Below the pieces are notes generated by a model. That model was not told the DNA's origin. It worked only from the letters and a program-made list of their open reading frames with translations, and did no database searches. This document shows positions 24,401 through 36,800 of a DNA stretch of 64,000 nucleotides, piece by piece. How positions within the stretch are numbered: the stretch's first letter is position 1; each line of letters begins with the position of its first letter. Origin of the DNA: Tribonema minus (Eukaryota > Sar > Xanthophyceae > Tribonematales > Tribonemataceae); the NCBI GenBank assembly GCA_017506865.1, contig JAFCMP010000542.1:434001-498000 (forward strand), given 5' to 3'. A program made the position numbers and the translations under genes.

Positions 24401-27400
24401 ATGTTCAAACGGCGCTATCGCCGCCGCCGCTGCCGCCGCCGCGCCGCCACCGCTGCTGCGCGCAGCGAATGACGCGGCGCCGCTGCTGCTGCCGCTGGCT
24501 GCGGCGGCGGCGGCCGCAGCGGCAGCGGCAGCGTTGTTGCCGGCACGTGACGTGTTCTCCGTACCGTCGGTGGAGACGCACATGGCCACGAGTGAGGCGC
24601 ATGAGGCACGGGCCGCCGCGAGATGTGCAGCTATGTAGGAGGCGTGCAGCGCGCGGAGCGCAGAGTAGACCTGTTGAGACGTGACACGCGTGGGAGGGGG
24701 CAGGTAGGTATGGTGAGAGCCAACTCATGAGTAGCTGCGCTGAATGGGTGGTGGCACGCACGCACAAGGGTGGGTTAATGGCACGTAGAGTCTTAGTGGT
24801 CCGGAGTGGTGTTGCGAAGTTGACTGTGTTGAAGAGACAGCTCATGTGCATGCGCCAGTCACACAGCGCAATTTGCAGCGGCAAGTGATTCCGAAGATGA
24901 CAGAGGCGCTGTTGGTGAGAACAACGCCTTGTCCAATGCAGCTGCCAGCGCTGTACAATAGCAACTTCAACCATTCATACAGGGCCACCTATAAGAGCGC
25001 AACATGGGGTATGCATGGTGCTTGCAGCAGAAGCATCGCAGCTTGTCGTGAATTGTGATCGCCTACGCTGCAAATCACAGTCGCCCTGCAGACAGGAACG
25101 AAAAGCAGGCGAGAGCCACACAACCTCAAAATGTACTGATGCAGCCCCCGTCAACCATACTGATCCAGCAAAACCAACTCCAACTTGAACTTGAACTTAC
25201 GCTGGAGTCGCCCAGCTGCGCCAGCAGCACGGCTCTGCGGCCAAACACCTCCACCGCCTGCAGGCACCTCACCACACCCTCCAAGCCGGCTCCAGGGGGG
25301 GGTGCAGCAGCGCTCGCCCCCGCCGTCGCCCCTCCCTTGCCCTGCGCAGGCAGTTGCTTCAGGGGGGTATGTATGCTGGTAGAAGGGGCAGGTAGCGGGG
25401 GGCAGTTGCTCAGGCTGCTGCGGCCGAGAGGCGGCCTGGGGCACTGCTGCTGCGGCTGATACTGCTGCTGCTGCTGCTGCTGCAGAGAGTTGTACCGCGC
25501 CCCGTCGCCGCCGCCGCCGCCGCAGAAAGGCGGCTGCGTCTGCGTCGCAGAGTGCGCCGTGTGCAGCGGCGGCGCGCGCTCCACAATCACGTAGTCATCG
25601 CTGCCCGCCAGGGGGCTAGTGTCCCCACCCCCCTGCAAGTGTGCAGGGAGGCCCAGATTGAGCGGTGGCGGCAGCCCGTAGCCCCCCACTAGCCCCCCCC
25701 CCACGTGGTGCTCCAGGCCCCCCCCTCCGCCCCCTGCCACATTGGACCCGAGGACAGTAATCAGGGGCTGAGTGGACGGGGGCGAGGCGGTGAGCGGCTT
25801 GAACGCGTGCGTTCGCGGCGTCGGCGGCCGCAGCGCCTGCCGCAGCAGGTGCGGCGCGTAGCTGCTATAGCCAATGTAGCCGCCCGCCGCTGCCGCCGCC
25901 GCTGCCGCCGCCGCCGCTGCTGCCGCGTCCTGCTGCTGGCGCTGCATGTGCGCTTGGTACTCCGCGGCGACGGCGGCGGCGTCATGCGCGCCGCTGCCGC
26001 TGCGGTGATGTTGGAAGTGGTGCTGCGGCGGCGGCGGTACGTGAGGGCTGGAGGGCGCCTGTGTGGGCATGCTGTTGCGGCGCGGTTCCTGGGGGAATAG
26101 AGCGGGCAGGCGGGGCAGAGTATGGAGCGCAGCGGTCGTGTGAGAGGATGGGGTATGTATGTATGGTTCAAGTGATGGCAGGAAGGATTGTACAGTTTAA
26201 AAGGTAGCAGGAATGACTGTACTGTGGGGCGAAGGCTTGAGAGCACGGAACGGCAAGCATCCTGGTTCAAACTGGACAGCAAGTAGCCGCATTCTGGGTT
26301 GTATGTAGTCACAAATCCCGCAAGTTCGCCATATATTTATAATCAACCCATCCCTTTCAGTCTGCCCGCAGGATATACTTCAACAAGCCACAAGCACACC
26401 AAAGCACTGCACCACTACAGATGCACTAACATGCACCAACAACACGTACGCAAAGCGCTGCGCCACTACAATGCACTAGTTAGCAGAGCACTTACCCCCC
26501 CAGGCGACACCGGCGGTTTCCCCCTGCTGCCCCCGAGTCTCAGCTGCGAGTCACTCGCCATGCGTCCCAGGGAGGCCCTATCAGGGCCCCTTGCAGCCCC
26601 CCTTGCGGGGGTATGTAGGGTATGGGGAGACGGCGGCGGCAGCTGAACCGCCTCTGCAGACATGGTGCGCCGTGAGCGGGAGTCGCGATGCGTGGCTGCT
26701 GTTGGACATATGATGCAGCACAAATAGCAGCATACTAGCGGTGAGAAGTGATCAGGGATTGATGTTGATTGCGGGGCAACTGTGTGAGGGGCGCTAACCC
26801 TAGCCTGACATAGGGAAAGCAGTGGCATCGGCTGCTTCGATAGTTGGTGGGTGCGCAAAAATGGACAGTGGCACGATGCAGGGAACGGAGGACTATGTGG
26901 TTCAAGAGCACACACATGGTGGCAGGGGGCATGGGCTGGCCGTTGTACTACACATATTCTACTAATCGGCAGCACAATCATGTAGCGCCTTATGCGGTTT
27001 CTTGAGCGGCTTTCCAAAGTTCGCTGATCAGGCTTGCTGCACCAACATGCTGTCATAGCAAAACACGTGGTAGCTCACAACAGAAGCACACAACAGGGAT
27101 GTACTCTGGCAGACATTGACGATATAACGCATCGAACCGCAAGCCGGCCCTGTACTTGCAGCTCAGTAAGCCTCAAGACACTCATGCTGGTGGCACATGG
27201 GTACACACGTGACATCTTCACACTTGAAGTACACACATGCCTTGCACCTGCTGAACTTGCGCAGGCCGGGCTGATCGCTGCCACCTCTGTGTGTGCTCCA
27301 GAGGCACCATCACTATCCTGCAAACACTACATCACATGTGCACGTGCACAGCCCTGCTGCTCTGGTCGCGCTGGTCGCTGCCACATCTACGTGCACCGAA

Positions 27401-30400
27401 AGCCAACAATCACCGCTAATAGTGTTTTGTCGTAGCAGCTACAATGTGTGCATACATACGTACCCGCTGCCGCTCTCGCTGCGCTGGCCGCTGCCGCATC
27501 CGCGTGCAGCGCAAACTCTGGCGCTGTTGCACAGGCGGCATCAGCGCTCGGCCTGCCCCCCTCGGGTGCCCCCCTTGCGCGCATGGGCGGCGTGAGGAGC
27601 ACTGACGTCTGCTGCTGCGGTGACGTGCCGGGTGGCACTGCGCCTGAGGGAGGAGGGGGGGGGGGGGTGTCAGTCGATCAGGGTTGAAGTTGGGCATTGC
27701 TGACGCGGGGGGGGGGGTCAGTGTTGAAGGTGATGGTGTATTGTGGTAATCCTGCAGTTGGGAACAAGGTAGAACCTGAGAGACGCAAGGCGTCAACCTT
27801 GCTGTGTGCGGCCATTGTGGATTGGAACCAGGTCGGCAAAGTGGGTCAGCTGAGGCTGGTGATACACCCGCCTGTAAGATGAAAGCAGCAATGCAGTGTG
27901 CAGCCATGCCATGTGTTTGTGCGCAACCCCAAGGCTGTGCAGCCCTTCTCTACAGCACGTACGCCGTTGGTAGCCATTCTATCCTACATGTGTCTTTTCT
28001 GCCCTTCAGTGCCAGGGAGTGCTGCGCATACACACATACATACCCATACTGCTGCGCACCTGCTCCAGCATTGACGAACTCTGCACCGAAGAAGGTTTCG
28101 AATGACGCGCGCTTATTAGGGTCCCGCTTGAGCAGCATCTTGAGCACCTCCAGGCACCCCACGCCAATCTCAACATCCTCTGGCACCACCAGCGACCGCG
28201 ACTTGATGTTCTGCAACGCGCAACAAAGCAGCCAGAGCGGGATCAAGCGGAAGGAGAAGAACAAGAGGGGGTTACATCCAGCGTTGGGTGGGCGTGGGTG
28301 TGACTTCAAGTTGTATTTGAGTTTGTGCAAGTGCGATGCCAATGCATGGCGAGTTCATGTTTTTGCGTATTGACAAAGGTTAGGATACATACCTACCATT
28401 GCGTCTACGCCCCCAATTTCAGCAGCAAGAAAAAACCCGGCGGTAACAGCACGCAGCAGGCTAGCAGGCACAGTCAACGCCCTCGCTTGCATCAAGGGAA
28501 TAGCCGAACATCCATAAACACACAGACAGCACAGTAGGCTATCAGGCGCATGGCGCCAGCGCACGCACCTCGCCTGCATCAACAAAACAGCCAAACATCC
28601 ATAAACACATAGCAGGCAGTGGGTCAAACAGTACATCATGGCAGCGCACTCACCCGCAGCAGCTCCAGGTGGTTGGCGCCGCCAAACGGAGGATGCCCCA
28701 CCACCATCTCAAACAGTATAGCGCCCACCGACCAGAGATCCGCCTTGGCATCATAGCGACGACCCTCCAGAATCTCAGGGGCCATATACAGGGGGCTTCC
28801 GCACAGGGTCTCTGCCATGCTCGCCACCTCCAGGTGTCGCGCAAAGCCAAAGTCGGCGATTTTGAGAATAAGGCCGCCGGTGGCGGGAGCCGTGTGCGCT
28901 AGGCTTTCTGTAATAGGGGGGGGCAGGGGGCGTGGCGGTTACGTCAGTTGCAGCAGCAGCCAAAACTGCGGGTGAGTGCGTGTGCGTCAGCCCTCTGTGC
29001 AAGGGGCATGGCGGTGGCGTCAGTTGTGCCAGTCACAGCAGCCCAAAATGCCAAAATAGATGTCACGCCAGGCATTTTTTACGCTAGCGCAGGGAGCGTG
29101 GCTACCTACTACGTTAAGTAGGGTTAGGGTTAGGGTTAGTTAAGTAGCCAAAACTGCGGCAGAGTGAGTGTGCACCAGGCTCTCTGTTCAAATACAGCGG
29201 GCAGGGGGCGTGGCGGCTACAGCAGTAACTAGCAGCTGAAGCTGCAGCAGAGCGGAGGCGCACGCAGAGGCTGCGGCAGCAACCTGTTACAAGGGCCAAA
29301 ACTGCTGATGCAGCAACCTTGCCGTGCGACTATCAGCTGGAAGGCTGAGGCAAGTTCAATGCCTGCATCAATGACAACGTTATGGTTGACGTTCACAGCA
29401 CTTAACCTCGACCACACCGAGGGTTGACTGCGAGCAGTGCCCAAATGCAGCGAGGGCTGCAACTTCATCTTCAGAGCATCAACACTTCAACTCCTGGCTT
29501 TTTCTGGCGCCAACTGCAAATGGATCCCGTGTCGACATGAGCTCTTGCGCAAGGCGACATGGCATTTCAGACGACAGCACATTCAGAGGCCACAGACGCA
29601 TCAGCTTCAAGTGATTCCCAAATTGTCTGAAGTAGCCTCGAGCGCAGCCCGGCGGCTGACATCTTGAACTTGCCTTGCTTTCGCAAGCGTTCAAGTTCCA
29701 AAAACACGCCCAGCCGGCCAAGTTAGAGGAGCGTACATGACGCGTGAACCATTACGTTCTCATGGCAGTCCAGAGCAAGTACTTTCTAAAATCCACATGC
29801 AGGAGTAGGATACCTGGCAGCTTGGCCAGCAGCAGATTCTGCGGCTTGAGGTCGCGGTGAATCAGGCTGCGCTCCCACAGGAACTTCAAGCCTGCGGCGA
29901 GGTGCGTCATGAATGCCTGAGCCGTGCCCTCGCGTAACCGCCCTCGTGCCTTGATGAACCGCTGCAGATCCCCCCCCTCGCAGTACTCCAGTATCAAGTA
30001 GATGTTGTTGTCGGTTTTCTGACATGAGCGAGGTGGTGGGGTAGGTTAGTATGGGCTCGTACGCATCTTGCTGTGTTGATGGTTTGTGATCCATGGCATG
30101 CTGTGCGCATGCATGTGCTGCACGGTTGACCTAACCCTAACCCTAACCCTAACCCTAACCCTAAACTAACTTAGCCGCAGGCTCACACGTGTCAACAATG
30201 GCGTGACACGTGATCGATGGGCTATGTCGCATCAATCTGTGAACAATGGAGTGACACGTTGTGGGCTGGGTTGCGTCAACGTATTAGCAATGGAGTGACA
30301 TGTATCTAATCGATGAGCCATGTTGTCAATGTATGAGCGGCAAGACTGCTACTGCATGCCGAGTGACACACCCACAGTCCTTGAACTTGGTAGCTGATTG

Positions 30401-31519
30401 ACCAACAATGCAAGCTCTAGCAGTGGCATTTGATGCACCACATGAGTGGTGAAGTGTGCCACTGAGGTGACGTGCCACTGAGGTGACGTGCCGCTGAGGT
30501 GACGTGCCAATCAGGTGACGTGCCACTGACCAAATGAGCACTGCTGCCGTGCGACAGGCCACATGCGGCGGTTCAGCACGAGTACATATCAGCAGCAATG
30601 ATGCGGCCACTGGTGATGCCGCAAGTAATCGAGCAATCAACCAAGAGGTGCAAGCTGAATATACCACCCAAGCAGTGACAAAGTTGGCTCATGCCGCCTG
30701 ATAAACTGCAATGCTCATGTCAGGGCAATGAGGCTGCTGTGTGACTTACACAGGGGTTGAGCCGCTGCGGCGTGCCGTGCAGAGAGACGAGCAGACTCAC
30801 TGCAGCATTAGCATGATGCTCACCCATCGGCCCATTTGCGTTGCACGCGATGAAGCCCACCTTACACTTCACTTCAACCAGCCACTTCAAGTGATCGCTC
30901 ATGCACACCTTGATGTCATAGAGCTCCACCATATTGGGATGCCTGAAGTTCCGCAGTATGCTTATTTCGCTCTCCAGATTCTCGGTGTGCTTCCTGTTCA
31001 GCTGCTCCCTAGATATGATTTTGATGGCCACCAGGGACCCGCTGGCCCGATTTTGCCCCAGCGACACCTGCGGAAAGCACATGACAATGACATGACAGGT
31101 GTGACAAAATAGTCATGACAGGCCATGGTCTTGACAAACTGATAACTACATGCTGTGGCATGAAGCGAGGGGCGCGATGAGTGCAATGCGCAGTGCCGGC
31201 AACAGCATGTGCGCGGACACGTGGAGTAACTAGCCGAAAGTCGTCCAGGACACTGTGAAGGACAAGTGATGGTCTTGACTGTCATTGGCGTGCCTTGCTG
31301 CAAGCGACAAAAGATATTACTAGATAAAGCAAGCCATCCGGTGACTGGAGAGAGTTCAGTTGCGTTTATTCGGCAAGGGTGTCAGCCGACAAGCAAACTA
31401 CCGCAGCAGCATGTGAAGAGGGGCAGCTTGTCACCACTCATGTTCAAAGCGCTCACCGTCGCGAATGAGCCCTTTCCCAGCCTTGTAGTGAGGAGATACT
31501 CGCCCACATTTTTGCTCAT
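21496..31519 (-). CDS. ATG1: ATG1/ULK-type autophagy-initiating Ser/Thr kinase, 12 exons
   Basis: Exons: 31519-31457, 31067-30909, 30018-29814, 28907-28654, 28210-28060, 27643-27464, 26653-26496, 26088-25201, 24670-24262, 23672-23471, 22709-22305 and 21742-21496. They sum to 3321 nt (1106 aa) with matching phases. The start is the first ATG after an in-frame TGA. The kinase domain spans residues 8-270: glycine loop [11 protein letters not shown], Lys37 in [12 protein letters not shown] with Asp130, DFG with Asp161, and the ULK-like [13 protein letters not shown] long disordered Gln/Ala/Gly-rich linker follows, with SDDYVIVE at about 553-560, matching the ATG8-interacting LIR of ATG1/ULK. The C-terminus has helices resembling the tandem MIT (EAT) domain that binds ATG13: [60 protein letters not shown] and [15 protein letters not shown]. 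The exon 11 acceptor is the least certain boundary. Confidence 0.9.
24138..24212 (-). repeat. Copy of the exon 9 edge and donor site inside ATG1 intron 9
   Basis: GCGGGCGGCGAGCCAGCATC and flanks repeat the 3' end of ATG1 exon 9 (24262-24309), including the splice donor context CAG|GTCC. The two copies lie about 105 bp apart and differ by small indels. The copy therefore supplies a second, decoy 5' splice site. Confidence 0.75.
29117..29141 (+). repeat. Interstitial telomere-like tract (TTAGGG)3
   Basis: GTAGGGTTAGGGTTAGGGTT and flank lie in ATG1 intron 3. The tract is too short and too embedded to be a chromosome end. Confidence 0.85.
30131..30166 (-). repeat. Interstitial telomere-like tract (TTAGGG)6
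   Basis: This is the longest such tract in the window (CCCTAA on the plus strand) and lies in ATG1 intron 2. It is followed by a three-unit imperfect repeat of about 52 bp (30190-30330) and an 18-bp repeat (CACTGAGGTGACGTGC..., about 30456-30532). Confidence 0.9.
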
Positions 31520-32456
31520 ACTTGCCAAGTGCAATCAGCAGCTCCAGTTCGCTGACGCCTGACGGCGGTGCTCCTGCTGCCTGCGTGTCTTTAGCACCGG
31601 AAGGCGCCGCGCGGCGTGTGTGTTCGGAACAAACTCCGCCCAAAGCCCAAATGTGAGCCTGCTCCTGTTGTGTCGCCTAGCCAAGCCTGTGCTGTGAGAA
31701 CGGGCGCCAACTGCTTCAAGCAAACAGAGTGCTGGTGATGACGCCTAACGCTACAGGAGGGCTGAGATGATGGACTTGAAGTCACATTCGGGTGCTAAGC
31801 CATCGTACGGCGTTGGGTTTTCCGCCGCGGTTGTGTCCACCTGCTGCGTGACTTGCCCTTCGTGAAGGTTGCTGTGTACTTTCAGACGCAGCAAAAATGC
31901 GTGCTGACTGCGAAGCGCTCCTATTGTGCCGCTCCTGGACTCGAGATAGAGCTGGACCTTAGCCGCCTACGCTCTCGTGCAATGACCTGTCACACACACA
32001 CACAGCGGCGCACAGAGAGCTGACAGTGCACGCACTTGAGCTCAACTAGAAATGATCTCAGAAAGACAGCGCGTTCCTCAACCTCCAGCTGTGGAGAGTT
32101 TTGGATCCAATTGGACTGGAGCCACTGGTGCCACAGGTGCAGTGTGTGATCACGATCTGAGGTGTGGTGCACAGCGCATGTGGGGGGGGTTGCAGCTGCC
32201 CAGTTCATGTAGCTGCCGCAGTTGAATGCAGTTGAAACAGAAATGACAATGGTGACAGGCATGCAGCAATGCTGCGCAACTGGACATGCATGCCATCAAC
32301 CAGCACGTATCTATGGGAGCACGAACATGCACGAAAAGAGGTGCACAGGCAGGGATAGCAACAAGAGAAGGAATATCGTGCACATTTCTGAGAAAAACAA
32401 AAACATCACTGTTGTGCACTGCAGAAGTATCACCATACAAACGACGCACGTACATA
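31520..32456. other. Intergenic region upstream of ATG1
   Basis: This contains the presumed ATG1 promoter and 5' UTR and the 3' flank of the upstream membrane-protein gene, which is on the same strand. No TATA box or other defined element stands out, and there is no recognised exon. Confidence 0.4.
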
Positions 32457-33645
32457 CTATCCGACGTCAACCACGCCTGTGAACCGCCACCGCCGTACTA
32501 CAAGCACCGCCGCTGATGCAACAAACAGCCCCAACCACAACCAGACCCACACTGGCGGTTGCATCTGCAACCGCATGTATACTGCTGCACCCAGCAGCCC
32601 CAACGCGACAGCACCACCGCCGCCTATCAGCCGCCACGGCCAGTTCTTCGATCTGCTGAGCAGCTGACTGCTGTAGCTAGCACCATTGCCATGTGGCATG
32701 CCGAGCAACACATCATCGCGTCCGCCGCAATCCAGCGGCACATCTATGCTCAGCCAGTAGGCGCGCGCTTTGACGGACCCGTGCTGCCCTCTGCGTTTAC
32801 CGCCGCCGCTTGCGCTGCTGCGCAGCCGGCCCTGCCGCACGCTGCCGACGCCATTAGTCAGGCTGTCGCTGTCGTCGCTGGCGCTGCTGCTGCTCGCGCT
32901 GCTGCTGCTGCTACTGCTGCCGCTGTGCAGCAGGATGCAGCGAACAGCGGCGCCGATGCTGAGCAGTGCAGTCTGGGTAGTCCTGTCCAGGAATTGAAAC
33001 ATCCGCCGCATTACAGGTGCGGGTATGCATGAGCCACATAGCACAGCATGAGAGGCGGCGGCGCCACGCGAGACGCGGCCGACTTTAGGAGCTGTGCGCT
33101 GTGGCCGCAGCTTGGATTTCGGCTTGGTCTCGCTGGTAAATTTGAAGCCCGGGACAGGTTCATTGGGCCACTGTAGAAACGGCGTGGTTGCTGCTGGTTC
33201 CGCTGAAAGGAATTGCTGGCCGAGCAGTTGCGTTTGAAAGTAGGATGGCAGCAATGGCAATTGCTGGTCCTCTCTTTCCTGACTCCCCTCCCGGCTCTCC
33301 TCCCGCAGCACCCAGTGGAGGCTACCAAGGCTCTGCGTCGCCAGTTGGCCCAGGCTGGTATATCTGCACAAGATGACAGACCAGGGAGTTGAAAATGTTG
33401 TGGCGCTCAAATCGGTAATCTTCTATGATCTGGCAACGACTACTGTAGTACCAGCAAGATGCAAGATTAGTTGCCGTATATGGCGACAATCATAACATAA
33501 CAGGAATTGCAAAGATACATCACAGAAGTGGCACTTGCCTGGTTCCGCCCGCCCCGACAGCACCTCCGGCAAATAATGCCGTCCTTTCACCTGCTGCTGC
33601 TGCTGCTGCTGCTGCTGGAGAAGCTGGTTTCTTGCGCCGTGGCAT
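32457..33645 (-). CDS. Membrane protein of unknown function, two C-terminal helices, two exons
   Basis: Exon 2 (33363-32457, 301 codons plus stop) is a clear long frame. It has a hydrophilic N-terminal part, a Ser-rich stretch, then two hydrophobic segments near the C-terminus (GGGGAVALGLLGAAVYM and WVWLWLGLFVASAAVLVV), with a short tail FTGVVDVG. Exon 1 is ambiguous. The frame that has an ATG (33645, MPRRKKPASP then poly-Ala) joins in phase only if the donor is AG|GCAAGT (exon end 33539), a GC-AG intron, giving 337 aa. A poly-Gln frame would use the GT four bases further on (33535) but has no ATG. I do not recognise the family. A tail-anchored or hairpin organelle-membrane protein is possible. 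Confidence 0.6.
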
Positions 33646-33893
33646 GCACACACGTGAAGTGCGACAGCGCTGGCGAGCGAGCGGGGGCGCTTGAGAGCGC
33701 ACGCAGGCCGCCGCCACGGGCTCAATGTGCAGATCTGAAACCAGCAGACCTGTTAGAGGCTACTGTAACACAAGGCGAATGACCAAAAAAACGCACTTCA
33801 CTTGCAACTTCAAACCCCTCTTTTACCAAAATTCGACAAAACGGGCGTCTCGTGAGCTGCGAGGGAGAGGATTGGGAGAGTGCTGCTGCTAAG
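33646..33893. promoter_or_regulatory. Short divergent intergenic region (248 bp), candidate shared promoter
   Basis: The start codons of the membrane-protein gene (minus) and the LisH-lyase gene (plus) face away from each other across only 248 bp. Both 5' UTRs and any promoter must fit here. No TATA box is obvious, and the region contains a TTCACTTGCAACTTCAAAC motif cluster at about 33797-33815. Confidence 0.4.
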
Positions 33894-36800
33894 ATGGAGA
33901 AGCTGAATGAGGGAGACGTGCTGGAGCTCGTTCTTGAGTACCTGAACACCAAAGGGTTCACTCAGGTGGGTTGCTTGCTTCTCGACCACAATGTGTGCGG
34001 CCGTATGCGCTGCTGCACCTACCAGCAAGGTGTACCTTGCAACATCCGCCCGCAACGCGCGAATCTATTGATCGGCCTGCTCGCTCTGCCAGGCGCCATC
34101 AGCTGTCACCGACGTGGCGTTTTCGTACGTGTGTTGCTCTCGCCGCAGGCGGAGCAAGCGCTGCGCAAGGAGCAGCATATCGCTGCCACAGGCCGCCAAG
34201 GCACAGGTACATGCACATTCGAGCGATGCAGTCGTGTCTTTGGTTTGCATAACATTTCAGATTTCGGTGTGCTCCCTCATGTCTGATGCCGCCATCCGCA
34301 CTCGTAAGCTAACATTGTCCGCTGTCAGTCGGCCCAACGCACTGCGCACATTGGGAACTGCAAGTTATCCGTTCCGCTTTTCGTAACATTGCCGTCATGG
34401 CAACGTATCCTGTCGTGCATGTATTGCGGTGCAGCTGTCATAGCTTGGCTGCCGTGCACGAGTTGCCAGTAACCGCTTTCTCAGCAGTGTGTAAACGCCC
34501 AGGACAATAGGACAACACCTAATGACCAGGCCACTGTGCGAGTGCACTGCTCAGCGGTTGTGCATGCAACTTGTTGCTGCGCTGTGCTCAGCACAGTCCC
34601 ATGTGTGTATGTATGTACGCACCACCACGTTCTTCCAGTGCATAGGCATGGGTTGATCAGGTCTGGGCGCACCGCACCTGTTTTGACAAGTTGCTGGTCT
34701 TGAGGTCTAATCTTGGAGTTGCGTGTGTACAATCAGTTGCACTGTCAAAGTCAGCGACATGCACTACTGGCATATGCCGGTACACTTGCTACCTGGCACA
34801 CTGATTGGGAGATCAGAATTGAGTACTTGCTCGTTGCAACAGAGTCATGCAAGGATTCAAGGGCCGCATGCAGGCAGAAATCACCATTGTGCAATGAGCA
34901 TATATGCCACCTGTCAGTGTGGAGGAGGTTTCAAGCTGTTACATGGCAATCCTGTTCTGACTGGGGTGCCATGTGGCATGCCTAGCGTGCCTGCTCTCCG
35001 AGAAACTTTGCGTCCACGCATAATTGAATGTTACACGCCCATTCGCTTTCTCTCTCGACTGCAGGGTCGCGACTGGAATGCCTGCTAGAGGAGTCCCCAT
35101 GTGGCCCATGTCTGGAACTTACATTGAAGTTGCATGCCCTCTTTGCATACATGTACGCATCTGTGACCGCTGAACGCCCATTCACTCTCTCTCTGGCAAA
35201 CGCCACTTCGCTTTCTCTCGCGACCGCAGGGTCCCGACTGGAAGGCCCGCTAGAGAAGTCCCGTGTGGCGCACTTCTTTGAAGTCACTCATAGAAGTTGC
35301 ATGCCCTCTTTGCATTCATGTGCGCATCTGTGACCGCTGTGATTCTCTGTCAATCGCCCATTCGCTTCTCCCTCGATTGCAGGGTCCCGACTGGAAGGCC
35401 TGCTAGAGAAGTCCCATGTGGCGCACATGTTCGGCAGCAGCGTCGCTAACAAACGGCGCCGCACCAATCTAGACGCCGCCCTTGCCGCGGAGCCTAGCGC
35501 GAGTGAAGGGGACAACAAGGATGCCAGCTTAACTGCGGCTCCTGAGGAGTCTCCTATGACCATGGCCACACAGATCACTAGCTACAACCCTTGCAAGGAT
35601 GACCCGTATGGTGCCAGTTCCATGCCCATCTACCAGGTGTCCACCTTTGCACAGCCATCTGCGACTACCTTTGGGGAATACGACTACAGCCGCAGGTGCG
35701 CACTGCTGTGCTTCTGCAAGTACTTGAAGTACACTTCTTCTTTGTGTTCTTGAAGTACACCTGTGCGTTGTGTATGCACCTGTAGTTGTGTGTGTGTGTG
35801 TTGTCCGGCGGTTGGTAGTCAATGCATCCGTTTGAGAGGCAGGCTGCTGCTGCCGTTTGTACCACTGCTGCTGCGGCAAAGAGCCTTTGTAAGGGCAGGT
35901 TGAGATAGGGCATGTGAGTATAGGTGAAGCTGAGCGCTGCCAGCCAACCAGTGGCCAGTGGAAAATTTGATCGTAATTTGATCGTAAATCTGGATCCCCT
36001 GATCTCCTCCCCTGCCCGTGCCTGCCCTGCAAATCTGTCACATGTCGCGTAGCCAGATTCACCCCCGCCTTGCCTTTCCTCCCCCACATGTGTGACTGCA
36101 CCTTCGCAACTGCGCCGCAGCAGTCACCCCCCCCCGCATGCCCAACTGTTCCATACCATGCCCCATCATCATCCAGCTGACCCCCCTCCCCCCCCTTCCC
36201 CCTGGCAACTTCACCCCCTGCCATCACAACTTCAACCCTGCAGCGGCAACCCCACGCGCGCCGCGCTGGAGAAGCAGATCTGCGAGCTGGAGGGGGGGCA
36301 CAGGGGGTTTGCGTTCAGCAGCGGCATGGCAGCACTCAGTGCGGTGACTCGACTCGTGAAACCAGGTCAGGAGATCATACTCAATGACGACTCGTACGGC
36401 GGGACGTACCGTCTGCTGAGCAAGGTGGCGGCGCGCAACCACGTCATCGTGCGCTACGTGGACATGTCGGGCTCCCAGGTATGCATGTATGTATGTATTG
36501 TGTGCGCGCAAGGTATGCTGTACCTACCTGCTCTGTAATACTGCGAAATAGTAGCTTTTTTGGGGTGATGCGAGACGACTTGAGCATCATCAAGAGCGCG
36601 CATTTACGCTTTGTCATGCCGTGACGGTCATACTTCCATCAGCTGCTGGTGTAGCTGCCGCTCAACACACATGTGCGCATTCGGTGAGAGGTGCTTGTCG
36701 TGTAGCCGTTTCTGGCCAGCACACACCAACTTCAACCTGACCTCACAGGGGCACAAAGGCACCTGCCAGGCTTCTCTGGCCATACCTGCCTACCCCATGC

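Noticed and set aside
30131-30166. Telomere or subtelomeric chromosome end
   Set aside because: The tract is only six units, lies within an ATG1 intron, and has coding sequence on both sides.
32559-33032. 157-codon plus ORF rich in Ala
   Set aside because: It is antisense to the Ser-rich part of the membrane-protein exon.
35529-36227. 232-codon minus ORF over CBL exons 3-4
   Set aside because: It is antisense to clear lyase coding exons and shows no family resemblance.
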